Source: DATMNR01 sp963702765 (GTDB lineage Bacteria; Chloroflexota; Ktedonobacteria; Ktedonobacterales; Ktedonobacteraceae). Taken from it: a DNA stretch of 23,083 nucleotides. Under the pieces are notes generated by a model. The model was not told the DNA's origin. It saw only the letters and a list, made by a program, of their open reading frames with translations, and did not search any database. Below are positions 7,836 through 15,064 of this stretch, one piece after another (position 1 is the first letter of the stretch; the number at the start of each line of letters is the position of its first letter). The position numbers were made by a program, and so were the translations under genes. The stretch lies in the NCBI GenBank assembly GCA_963702765.1, contig CAVPEB010000050.1, positions 1-23,083 on the forward strand, read 5' to 3'.

Positions 7836-9428
7836 TCACAAAGGGATGTTCCCATGCTTCTTAGGTGGATTCGTATCCCTTTTATTCTTGAGCATCTCCA
7901 GAGCGGTAATCAGCTTTGAGCGCGTATAACGTGGCTCGATCACTTCATCGATATATCCGCGGCTGGCAGCGATGTAGGGATTAGCAAACTTCTCTGTGTA
8001 TTCTGCAATCAACTCCTTGCGCCTTTGTTCAGGGTTTTTGGCTTTATCAATCTCATCCTTGAAGAGGATATTCACTGCGCCTTCCGCGCCCATTACTGCA
8101 ATTTCAGCAGTCGGCCAGGCATAATTGATATCGCCGCGCACATGTTTGCTATTCATCACATCGTATGCTCCACCGTACGCTTTGCGTGTGATGACCGTAA
8201 TTTTGGGCACGGTTGCTTCACAGTATGCATACAGTAGTTTTGCCCCGTGGCGAATAATGCCGTTATGTTCCTGGCTCACTCCTGGTAGGAAACCTGGCAC
8301 ATCCTCAAACGTAATGATCGGGATATTGAAGCAATCGCAGAAGCGCACAAAGCGCGCAGCCTTATCCGCCGAATTTATGTCGAGCACTCCTGCTAAGGTG
8401 TGTGGCTGCTGCGCTACAATGCCGACGGAGCGACCGTTCAGGCGAGCAAAGCCCACGATGATATTCATAGCGAAGTACTCCTGCACCTGGAAGAAGTCGC
8501 CATCATCGACGATATATTTTATGACCTCTAGCATGTCATAAGGTTTGTTCGGGTTATCCGGAATAATCGTATTGAGGGCTTCCTCAGCTCGTGTAGGTAC
8601 ATCGACAGGCACAAATCTCGGGGGATCCTCAAGGTTATTGGATGGGATAAAGCTCATAAGCTGCCGGATCATGCGTATACAATCAGGCTCGCTTGGACAG
8701 GAGAAGTGTGCCACTCCACTTGTGCTGTTGTGTATCATCGATCCGCCCAGTTCCTCAAAGGTCACGTCTTCATGTGTAACTGTCTTCAGCACATTTGGCC
8801 CTGTTACAAACATGTGGCTAGTCTGCTCTACCATAAAAATAAAATCTGTAATGGCTGGAGAGTAGACTGCGCCTCCCGCGCATGGTCCCATGATAGCTGA
8901 AATTTGCGGTACGACCCCGGAAGCCAACGTATTGCGCAGAAAAATATCGGCATATGCACCCAGGCTCACAACTCCTTCTTGAATACGCGCACCTCCTGAG
9001 TCATTCAAACCTATGACAGGCGCGCCATTCTTCATGGCAAGATCCATAATTTTGCAGATCTTTTCCGCGTGTGCTTCTGAAAGAGAACCACCAAATACAG
9101 TGAAATCCTGTGAGAATGCATAAACCAGACGACCATCGATCTGCCCATAACCGGTGACGACACCATCGCCCGGTATTTTCTGTTCTTCCAAACCAAAATC
9201 CGTAGAACGATGGGTTACAAACATATCCAGTTCATTGAATGTGTCGGGATCTAGTAGAAGATCAAGTCGCTCTCGTGCTGTGAGTTTGCCTTTTTTATGT
9301 TGAGCTTCAATGCGTCCGATACCTCCGCCCAGCATGGCGGCTTCTTTTAAATGATGGAGTTCTTCTAGCTTCTGACTTGTTCCTTTTATTTTAGGGGTCT
9401 CTTGTGGGGTCTGTTCACTTATTGCCAT
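7836..9428 (-). CDS. pccB: Acyl-CoA carboxylase carboxyltransferase subunit (propionyl-CoA type)
   Basis: A 530-residue crotonase-fold carboxyltransferase that moves CO2 from carboxybiotin to an acyl-CoA. Two tandem domains are visible. The first oxyanion-hole regions are SGGARIQEG (about 144-152) and GPCAGGAVYSPA (about 181-192). The second domain has FEDVPGFLPGVSQEHNGIIR and RKAYGGAYDVMNSKH. The Asp in GGAYDVM is the position that favours propionyl-CoA over acetyl-CoA in actinobacterial homologues. The alternative reading is the alpha subunit of methylmalonyl-CoA decarboxylase (MmdA), which is closely related. ATG 9428 has GGGGAGA at 9436-9442 and is preferred to ATG 9449. The biotin carboxylase and biotin carrier subunits are not in the window. 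Nearby mce supports the methylmalonyl pathway. Confidence 0.92.
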   Translation of the reverse strand: MAISEQTPQETPKIKGTSQKLEELHHLKEAAMLGGGIGRIEAQHKKGKLTARERLDLLLDPDTFNELDMFVTHRSTDFGLEEQKIPGDGVVTGYGQIDGRLVYAFSQDFTVFGGSLSEAHAEKICKIMDLAMKNGAPVIGLNDSGGARIQEGVVSLGAYADIFLRNTLASGVVPQISAIMGPCAGGAVYSPAITDFIFMVEQTSHMFVTGPNVLKTVTHEDVTFEELGGSMIHNSTSGVAHFSCPSEPDCIRMIRQLMSFIPSNNLEDPPRFVPVDVPTRAEEALNTIIPDNPNKPYDMLEVIKYIVDDGDFFQVQEYFAMNIIVGFARLNGRSVGIVAQQPHTLAGVLDINSADKAARFVRFCDCFNIPIITFEDVPGFLPGVSQEHNGIIRHGAKLLYAYCEATVPKITVITRKAYGGAYDVMNSKHVRGDINYAWPTAEIAVMGAEGAVNILFKDEIDKAKNPEQRRKELIAEYTEKFANPYIAASRGYIDEVIEPRYTRSKLITALEMLKNKRDTNPPKKHGNIPL

Positions 9429-9476
9429 ATGCCTATCTCCCCAATCCATGAAATGACAAATATTCTCTGTATTGGC

Positions 9477-9506
9477 AGTATAGCATGTGGGTTATAAGCC
9501 TGTCTA
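9477..9506 (-). promoter_or_regulatory. Promoter of the acyl-CoA carboxyltransferase gene
   Basis: On the minus strand TAGACA (9501-9506) and TATACT (9477-9482) are 18 bp apart. A TGC directly before the -10 gives an extended -10. The leader to ATG 9428 would be about 43 nt and holds the ribosome site. The HAD gene ends at 9536 just upstream, so some readthrough is also possible. Confidence 0.5.
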
Positions 9507-9535
9507 ACCTTGTTTAGAGCGGATCAGGGCCGAGC

Positions 9536-10189
9536 TTACCCTGGCAGTTGGAGGAGGTTTTTCCAGTCAAATTGAGCAAAGTGATGGATGATCATATCAG
9601 CCCGTGACAAATCTTGTTCGTCATTAAATCCATTGCGAAAGCCAACGCAAAACATCTTGGCGTTCTTTGCGGAAAGAACACCATTCTTCGAATCTTCAAT
9701 TGCGACACAGCTTTCTGGACGAACGCCTAGGAGTGTTGCTGTTAGAAGATAGATTGCAGGAGATGGTTTGCCTACTCCTTCTAATGCGTCCGCACTTACC
9801 ACCACTTGAAAAGAATCACGTAAATTGAACCTTTCCAACATAATGTTTATCCAGCTAGTTGGAGAAGAGGAAGCTAAAGCAACAGGAATGTTATTGGCAT
9901 TCAACGCAGAAAGAAGTTCTGTGAAACCCTCTATGAGGGATACTTTCTTCCCATAGATTTCATTTGCCATTTCCTGGTAGATTTCTAGAAATTCATCTTT
10001 TGTTTTTTGCAGGTGGTATGTGTCGACAAGGAGTGTATACAAATCAAGAACGCCAAGACCGATGATCCTATCTTGATCGTTCAAGCTCCAGCCAGGGATC
10101 AGTGATTGTAGAAAAAATCCCTCGGTCGTTTTCCAGTGAATCTCACTATCTACAATGACGCCATCCATATCAAAAATAACTGCATCCAT
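9536..10189 (-). CDS. HAD-superfamily hydrolase, beta-phosphoglucomutase / sugar-phosphatase-like
   Basis: A 217-residue HAD phosphotransferase with a C1 cap. Motif I is FDMDGVIVDSE (nucleophile Asp7, acid/base Asp9). Motif II is the Ser in ALASSSP (about 107), motif III Lys141 in GVGKPSPAIY, and motif IV Glu165-Asp166 in AIEDSKNG. IEDSKNGVLSAKNA is typical of the beta-phosphoglucomutase/YniC-type subgroup, which act on hexose phosphates. The exact substrate cannot be read from sequence. The ribosome site is weak (GGA about 9 nt upstream). It lies in the same direction as the carboxyltransferase but 107 nt upstream, with a promoter between them, so a shared operon is uncertain. The region before it is rich in palindromes (10210-10261). 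Confidence 0.85.
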   Translation of the reverse strand: MDAVIFDMDGVIVDSEIHWKTTEGFFLQSLIPGWSLNDQDRIIGLGVLDLYTLLVDTYHLQKTKDEFLEIYQEMANEIYGKKVSLIEGFTELLSALNANNIPVALASSSPTSWINIMLERFNLRDSFQVVVSADALEGVGKPSPAIYLLTATLLGVRPESCVAIEDSKNGVLSAKNAKMFCVGFRNGFNDEQDLSRADMIIHHFAQFDWKNLLQLPG

Positions 10190-10209
10190 ACAAAGAAATC
10201 CATATAAAA

Positions 10210-10245
10210 CACATAAAAAACGGTATTATTACCGTTTTTTATGTG
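10210..10245. repeat. Perfect 16-bp AT-rich inverted repeat (hairpin)
   Basis: Arms 10210-10225 and 10230-10245 are perfectly complementary around a TTAT loop. The stem has a CGGTA core flanked by A6 and T6, so either strand can form a short hairpin followed by a U run, like a weak bidirectional terminator. It lies upstream of both divergent genes, where a normal terminator is not needed, so an attenuator or binding site is also possible. Confidence 0.6.
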
Positions 10246-10261
10246 AACTAGGTAGTTCACA
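10242..10261. promoter_or_regulatory. 20-bp perfect palindromic operator candidate
   Basis: TGTGAACTAGGTAGTTCACA has 9-bp perfect arms with a GG centre. Its right half contains the -35 hexamer of the rightward promoter at 10256-10284, and its left edge overlaps the arm of the hairpin at 10210-10245. This layout suits a repressor blocking the DUF4870 gene, perhaps also affecting the divergent HAD gene. No regulator gene is adjacent. Confidence 0.55.
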
Positions 10262-10284
10262 ACAAGAACCTTTAAGAGTATACT
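10256..10284 (+). promoter_or_regulatory. Promoter of the DUF4870 gene
   Basis: TTCACA (10256-10261) and TATACT (10279-10284) are 17 bp apart. The expected start is near 10291, giving a long leader of about 130 nt before ATG 10421. The leader begins with the palindrome TTGTTAACAA (10290-10299). I see no known riboswitch in it. Confidence 0.6.
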
Positions 10285-10420
10285 ACGTATTGTTAACAAG
10301 AGATAGTTATGAGACCTCTCTATGGAGACAAGGGTTTCTAAGCTTATTTCTTGGAAGAGGTAGAAGGATATAGCTTTTACCATATTGAACTCATATCATG
10401 CAGAAACGAGGTATTACTAC

Positions 10421-11089
10421 ATGAGTTGGAATCCAAATCAGGGTCAAGACCCAAATCAACCAGGTCAGTATGGTGGGTATGCTCCCCCAGCACAACCTCA
10501 GCCAACAGATCCCTATAGTCAGCCGCAACCAGGATATGGCCAGCAACCTGGTGGATATCAGCAGCCAGGGTCTGGCCAGCAGCCAGGATATGGCCAACAA
10601 CCCGGTGGGTATCAGCAGCCAGGATATGGCCAGCAACCTGGTGGATATCAGCAACCCGGTGGGTACCAGCAGCCAGGTGGATATCAGCAGGGACCATATG
10701 GAACTCCTCCAGGCGGAGCCCAGAGTCCTTTAGGCCCTACCTCGATGGGTATGCAACCCAATATTGAAGCAGGACTGAGCTATGTATTAGGCTGGGTGAC
10801 GGGCCTCATCTTTTTCTTGATGGAGAAACAGAATCGGTTTGTGCGTTTCCACGCTATGCAATCGATCCTGTTCTTTGGTGGCCTGACAGTAATTCGAATC
10901 ATTCTCAGTTTTATCAGCTTTTTTGATATTCCGTTCCTGGGCTTGCTAGTAGGCCTTGTCAGCATTGCTGTAGGAATTATTGGCTTAGTTGGATACATCA
11001 TCCTGTTGATCAACGGCTTCCAGGGAAAATATTACAAGTTGCCCATCGTTGGCGATTATGCTGAGAAATACGCAAACCAGGGCATGTAA
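10421..11089 (+). CDS. DUF4870-type (Tic20-like) membrane protein with Gly/Tyr/Gln/Pro-rich N-terminal repeats
   Basis: A 222-residue protein. Residues 1-112 are low-complexity and hydrophilic, with three copies of GYGQQPGGYQQP plus partial copies at about 38-90. Residues 114-222 form a membrane domain with about three to four hydrophobic helices. It opens NIEAGLSYVLGWVTGLIFF, then EKQNRFVRFHAMQS, a DUF4870/Tic20-like signature. The C-terminus YYKLPIVGDYAEKYA is also typical. ATG 10421 has GAGGT about 8 nt upstream and starts the repeat domain, so I prefer it to the ATG at 10385. It is a single-gene unit with its own promoter (10256-10284) and terminator (11119-11168). Function is unknown; such tails can drive self-association. 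Confidence 0.82.
   Translation: MSWNPNQGQDPNQPGQYGGYAPPAQPQPTDPYSQPQPGYGQQPGGYQQPGSGQQPGYGQQPGGYQQPGYGQQPGGYQQPGGYQQPGGYQQGPYGTPPGGAQSPLGPTSMGMQPNIEAGLSYVLGWVTGLIFFLMEKQNRFVRFHAMQSILFFGGLTVIRIILSFISFFDIPFLGLLVGLVSIAVGIIGLVGYIILLINGFQGKYYKLPIVGDYAEKYANQGM
10532..10690 (+). repeat. In-frame 36-bp coding repeats (GYGQQPGGYQQP units)
   Basis: Three 12-codon units encode GYGQQPGGYQQP, interrupted by GSGQQP and followed by GGYQQP partial units. The DNA copies are close but not identical (mixed CAACCT/CAGCCA/CAACCC codons), so they are not very recent duplications. Copy number may vary between strains through slippage. Confidence 0.85.
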
Positions 11090-11118
11090 GCTACATTGTA
11101 AACTCTTTAGAGGAATTT

Positions 11119-11168
11119 AAAAGAGACCTCTGCACTTATAACTTAGAGAAAGCGCAGAAGTCTCTTTT
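11119..11168 (+). terminator. Terminator of the DUF4870 gene
   Basis: Arms 11119-11133 and 11154-11168 pair over 14 of 15 positions (one C/A mismatch) around a 20-nt loop. The right arm ends in CTCTTTT. It begins 30 nt after the DUF4870 stop codon. The left arm starts with AAAA, so it could also work leftward. Confidence 0.7.
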
Positions 11169-11180
11169 GGGTGTCAATTT

Positions 11181-11206
11181 CAAACTACATTTCACAATGT
11201 AGTTTG
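11181..11206 (-). terminator. Perfect hairpin downstream of the Tat-protein gene
   Basis: Arms CAAACTACAT (11181-11190) and ATGTAGTTTG (11197-11206) pair perfectly around a 6-nt loop. It lies 11 nt after the stop of the leftward Tat-protein gene, so it probably ends that operon. No strong U tract follows on the minus strand, so it may be a 3'-end stabilising hairpin rather than a full terminator. Confidence 0.5.
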
Positions 11207-11217
11207 TATATACATAC

Positions 11218-11697
11218 TTAAGATGGTGTTGAGAAATTTTGTAATGTTAGCTCAATTGGCGATCCAAAAAAAGTGGATTGGGCAACATTACGAGTTGGAT
11301 CAAGCACGATACTGAACGTTGTCTCCTCTCCCGCCTGAATCTGCGATTGATTGTTCACTACCCCCGTTATATGCCACTTATTGCCCTGGCGCTGTACTCC
11401 TGTCACTCGCACATTTCGAGTTAACAAAGCGATACTGGTTATCACCTCAGGTGGGCCAGCAAACACATTTTTGGTAATCGCGCCTGTATTATTATTGAGG
11501 TTTACCTGTCCATCAATAACGTAGGAGGCGTAGCCTGGCATTGGTTTTGCCGGTAAAGCAGTGATAGCCTTGAACTTGAGTGTATTCCCTTGCGCATTTG
11601 CTGTTAATTGGCGTACGGTAAGGGCGGCACCACTTCCAAGCATGACAACGCCAGCGCCCATGAAAAAGAGGAATTGACGACGACTGAGTGAGTTCAT
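11218..11697 (-). CDS. Tat-exported protein of unknown function
   Basis: A 159-residue protein with a twin-arginine signal: SRRQFLFFMGAGVVML, then a hydrophobic stretch to a likely AxA-type cleavage near residue 36 (TANAQG). The mature ~120 residues are rich in beta-type sequence with no Cys, no evident metal or cofactor motif, and few charges, suggesting a small beta-sandwich. I do not recognise the family. GGGAGGT lies 5 nt before the ATG. It starts 4 nt downstream of the DUF4331 stop codon, so both are made from one transcript. Tat export often carries proteins that fold or bind cofactors before export, and a divergent oxidase gene is nearby, so a role as partner is possible but unproven. 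Confidence 0.75.
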   Translation of the reverse strand: MNSLSRRQFLFFMGAGVVMLGSGAALTVRQLTANAQGNTLKFKAITALPAKPMPGYASYVIDGQVNLNNNTGAITKNVFAGPPEVITSIALLTRNVRVTGVQRQGNKWHITGVVNNQSQIQAGEETTFSIVLDPTRNVAQSTFFGSPIELTLQNFSTPS

Positions 11698-11700
11698 TTT

Positions 11701-12756
11701 TTACCTCCCGTGTGGTTGTCCAAGATAGGGAAATGCAGTAAGGTAGTCGTTATGTGGACCTACCATATCGGTCGTGACTTTGCCTCCAGTCACCAGATTG
11801 AGTACGATATCAACTACATCATCAGTAAGCTTGCGTCCATTGAAGAAGCCTTGCTCATTTGAGACATCATATGGCAATATGTCTGGCAAGAAGAGCAGTG
11901 CTATTTCCTGCGCTTTACTGGCAGAGTGACCCAACGATTCAAGTAAAGCCACGAATGAGTCCAGGAATAGCGCTTTCTGTTTATCTGGCTCGGTGCGGTT
12001 GAAGAGGTCTTTCTCCTGGCTCTTGTTAAACAGAATGTTCACCAGAGGCAAGCCCAGGCGAGCTACCTGTAGCCATTCTTCGTGGTGGGACCAGAGAACG
12101 CGAGACCAGATGCCAACTTTCGACTGCTCTCCAAAGGTAGTGTTAGGGACCTCCAGGACAATTCCGAATACCTCCTTGTCGGTAAAGTAGTCATTGCCAG
12201 TAAACTTGGAGTTATTACAGAAGCCCATCAGATCAAAAAAGAACGGATCACTACGAACGCCAGCAAAGAACGTATAGGCGCCAGCCTCTGTTATCTTTGC
12301 GCGTTCATCAAAAGAAACAGAAGCGTTTGCGATGATGATTTCACCACTGTCACCATCACTCGCTGCCTGCGTGCCTGTTGCCCGACGAACGGTAGCTGTT
12401 TGTTTCCCATTCTCGAAATCGGAAAACGTAACGCGAAAAGCGATATCTGCTACTGCATCTCCATTGGTGTCGATCCTGAATTCATAGAGGGCCGTAGGAT
12501 CGAATGCATCAGCAAGTTTAGGAGGCATGGGATTGACATTCATGATCAAGATCGATTTGTGTTCATTCCCAGGTTTTCGGAAGACATATAGATCAGTTAT
12601 ATTCAGATTAGTATGCCAATTATTGGTAGCCGAAGTATCGAGGTGCGTAAGTTCATCGAAGGCTAACAGACCTCCCATCTGCAGGTCTGTGAGAGTTGGT
12701 ACGCCGGAAAAGGCTGTAAGACTGCTGATAGCAGGGGCTTCACGATGGCTCGACAT
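11701..12756 (-). CDS. DUF4331 domain-containing protein
   Basis: A 351-residue DUF4331 protein. The family hallmark is MSSHREAP at the very N-terminus, then ITDLYVFRKPGNEHKSILIMN at about 53-73. The highly conserved IDTNGDAVADIAFRVTF (about 95-111) and HNDYLTAFPYLGQPH at the C-terminus complete it. The function of DUF4331 is unknown. ATG 12756 has a perfect AGGAGG at 12763-12768, so the upstream in-frame ATGs (12774, 12771) are not used. No signal peptide precedes SSHREAP; many actinobacterial members also begin this way. It is the first gene of a two-gene operon with the Tat-exported protein, and it diverges from the GMC oxidase gene across 173 bp. Confidence 0.88.
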   Translation of the reverse strand: MSSHREAPAISSLTAFSGVPTLTDLQMGGLLAFDELTHLDTSATNNWHTNLNITDLYVFRKPGNEHKSILIMNVNPMPPKLADAFDPTALYEFRIDTNGDAVADIAFRVTFSDFENGKQTATVRRATGTQAASDGDSGEIIIANASVSFDERAKITEAGAYTFFAGVRSDPFFFDLMGFCNNSKFTGNDYFTDKEVFGIVLEVPNTTFGEQSKVGIWSRVLWSHHEEWLQVARLGLPLVNILFNKSQEKDLFNRTEPDKQKALFLDSFVALLESLGHSASKAQEIALLFLPDILPYDVSNEQGFFNGRKLTDDVVDIVLNLVTGGKVTTDMVGPHNDYLTAFPYLGQPHGR

Positions 12757-12847
12757 TAAATTCCTCCTCATCATAGAGCAATTTGAAACAGTATTTTCTC
12801 TTCAATACGTACATCTGGTTTTATCAGATCATTTTCCTAATCCTCGC

Positions 12848-12875
12848 TTATTGTGCGAAGCTGATGTGTTATACT
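12848..12875 (+). promoter_or_regulatory. Extended -10 promoter of the GMC oxidase gene
   Basis: TATACT (12870-12875) is preceded directly by TGT, an extended -10. A weak -35 TTATTG (12848-12853) lies 16 bp upstream. Transcription would start near 12882, about 48 nt before ATG 12930, whose AAAGGAGG site is at 12917-12924. Confidence 0.5.
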
Positions 12876-12929
12876 TGAGTCGTTGCTATTCCACACAGAA
12901 TGTCTACACACTCCTCAAAAGGAGGCATC

Positions 12930-14982
12930 ATGGCTGCCACATCAACCACACAAACAGCAAAGAATGAGAATCTTGTAGCAGGCTGGCTCACGCAGGATGA
13001 ATTCAGTGTTTTAGAAGCAGTATGTGAAACACTGCTCCCTTCGCTTGAACCTCCTGAAGGAAGTTCTGGCGAAGTTGCGGCGTACTATCGTCGATCCGCC
13101 CGCGATGTGAACGTTGCGCAACGTGTCGCTGAGACGCTCTCATTCGAGAATGAGCAGGCAAAGGCCGACTTTCGCAAGCTGGTAGGCCTCTTGTCCAGCT
13201 CTGCCGCAGGACTGATGCTAGCAGGCGTTCCTCGTCCGTTCAAAGCGCTCTCTCAGGAAAAACGAGAAAAATATCTGATCGCGATGGCAAACAGCTCAAT
13301 AGGACAATTGCGGCAAGGCTACCAGTCAATCAAACGCCTGTCGGGTTTTGTCTTCTTTGCCGCTTCAGACGCAACGGGAGTGAACCCAAACTGGGGAGCG
13401 CTTGACTACCAGGCACCTGCTCCCCCTCCAGTTGATGTACCCCAGCCAATCAAACCGCTCAGGATTTCAGAAGATACCGTCCTGGAAGCGGATGCCGTCA
13501 TTCTTGGTTCTGGTGCTGGTGGCGGAGTTGTCGCGGGTGAACTTGCACTGGCAGGCAAAAATGTGATTGTGTTGGAGAAGGGCGGCTACAATAACGAGGC
13601 CAACTTCACGTTGCAGGAAGCGCAAGCGACGCCTGAACTCTACTTAAAGCGTGGCACACTCACCACCAAAGATCTTGGCGTGATTGTCCTGGCAGGTAGT
13701 ACGCTTGGTGGTGGCACAGTTATTAACTGGATGACCTCATTCCGTACCCCCAGGGAAATACTCGAAGAATGGGCGCATACTTCTGGTTTGAGTGATCTAA
13801 CCGAGATGACACTTCTGGCAAGTTTCGAGGAGGTCGAACAGCGCCTCAGCGTGGGCACCGTCAGCTCGCATAATAAGCAGAATCAATTGCTGGTTGATGG
13901 ATGCAACGCGCTTGGCTTTCAATCCAACGTGTTGCGCAACAACGCGCTTGGCTGCGAGCAGCGCTGCGGTTTCTGTGGCTTTGGTTGCCGTTATGGATGC
14001 AAACAATCCACTATGAAAACCTACTTACAGGATGCATATGAGCATGGCGTGCGCATTATTGTGCGTTGTTCCGCTGAAAAAGTGATTATTGAAAATGGGA
14101 AAGCGGTAGGAGTTACATCCACGGCAATCGATACCGAAACTGGCCAGTCGCATAGCGTGACTGTCCGTGCCAAAGCCGTTATTGTGGCTGCGGGAGCAGT
14201 TCATTCTCCGGCTGTTTTGTTGCGTTCAGGCATAGAAAATTCACACATTGGACGACATCTGCACCTGCATCCTACCACGACTGTCGCGGGCGTTTATCCT
14301 GAAAAAGTTTATAGCTGGCAGGGTGTTATGCAATCAGCCTATTCGAACGAGTTCGCCAATCTTAGATGGCAATTACGGCTATAAGCTGGAAGTGCCTCCA
14401 GCTCACCCTGGCCTGATTGGAACTGCTACTCCCTGGTATTCTCCCCGTGAATTCCGGGAGCAGATGCTTCAAACTGCTAACGTGGCGACATTTATCGTAC
14501 TGACACGCGACAAAGGTGAAGGAACTGTTACAATCGATCGGGATGGCGAACCCGTTCTGGATTATGTAGTCTCCGTTTATGATCGCAAACACCTTATGCA
14601 TGGACTCGGCCAGGCTGCTCGGGCGCATTTCGCTGCTGGCGCTCAGTCGATTATTACCCTGCATAACAAACGTACGCGCATCGATCGACCAGAGGGAGGA
14701 ACTGTTAGTGAGCAGCAGTTCCGAGAGTATGCTCGCCAGGTTGAGCGTCATGGTATGGGTCCCAATCGCATTATGATGTTTACTGCCCATCAAATGGGAA
14801 CCTGTCGTATGGGAGCGGATCCTAAAAACGCCGTCATCGATGGTAATCAAGAAGTGTATGGTGTCAAAGGACTATTTGTTTGTGATGGAAGTGTCTTTCC
14901 AGGAGCGTCGGGCGTAAATCCCATGTTGTCCATTATGGGGCTGGCGCATAGAAGTAGCCAATATATTAAGACGACAATATAA
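12930..14982 (+). pseudogene. GMC-family FAD oxidoreductase (long-chain alcohol oxidase-like), broken by a one-base frame change
   Basis: Frame 1 runs 12930-14384; the rest of the protein continues in another frame from 14365 to 14982. Dropping the A at 14364 gives one 683-residue protein reading NEFANLDGNYGYKLE across the joint. Domains: an N-terminal helical segment (about 15-165) like gluconate dehydrogenase subunit 3, an FAD Rossmann motif GSGAGGG (about 193-199), a cysteine cluster CEQRCGFCGFGCRYGCK, and the C-terminal GMC site HQMGTCRMG (His620) and SGVNPM (Asn663). This layout matches plant/bacterial long-chain fatty alcohol oxidases. AAAGGAGG sits before ATG 12930. All catalytic residues survive and no other disruption is visible, so the break is recent, a sequence error, or recoded. 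It diverges from the DUF4331 operon. Confidence 0.85.
14361..14367 (+). other. Frame-change site in the GMC oxidase gene (CTT-AGA-T)
   Basis: In frame 1 the codons are AAT CTT AGA TGG, ending at TAA 14382-14384. In the +1 frame TTA GAT GGC continues the GMC family sequence. Either the A at 14364 is an insertion, or Leu-tRNA slips from CTT to TTA. The layout resembles the CUU-AGG-C slip site of yeast Ty1, and CUU is also the slip codon of bacterial prfB. No Shine-Dalgarno-like stimulator lies just upstream, so mutation or error is more likely. Confidence 0.75.
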
Positions 14983-15064
14983 ATGCAATGGCTCTGATAC
15001 CCTATTGCCAATCGGGAAATCAAGCAAAAACTTTTGAGAAGTGTGATACATCAATGGTAATGCA

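Noticed and set aside
10532..10690. CRISPR-like repetition
   Set aside because: The repeats are in-frame 12-codon units inside a protein gene with no unique spacers.
12082..12591. 169-codon rightward ORF opposite the DUF4331 gene
   Set aside because: Antisense to a clearly conserved gene, with no ribosome site or recognisable motif.
14248..14364. Separate start for the C-terminal GMC part at ATG 14248
   Set aside because: Those 39 codons are the wrong frame of conserved GMC sequence; the family sequence only resumes in this frame at 14365.
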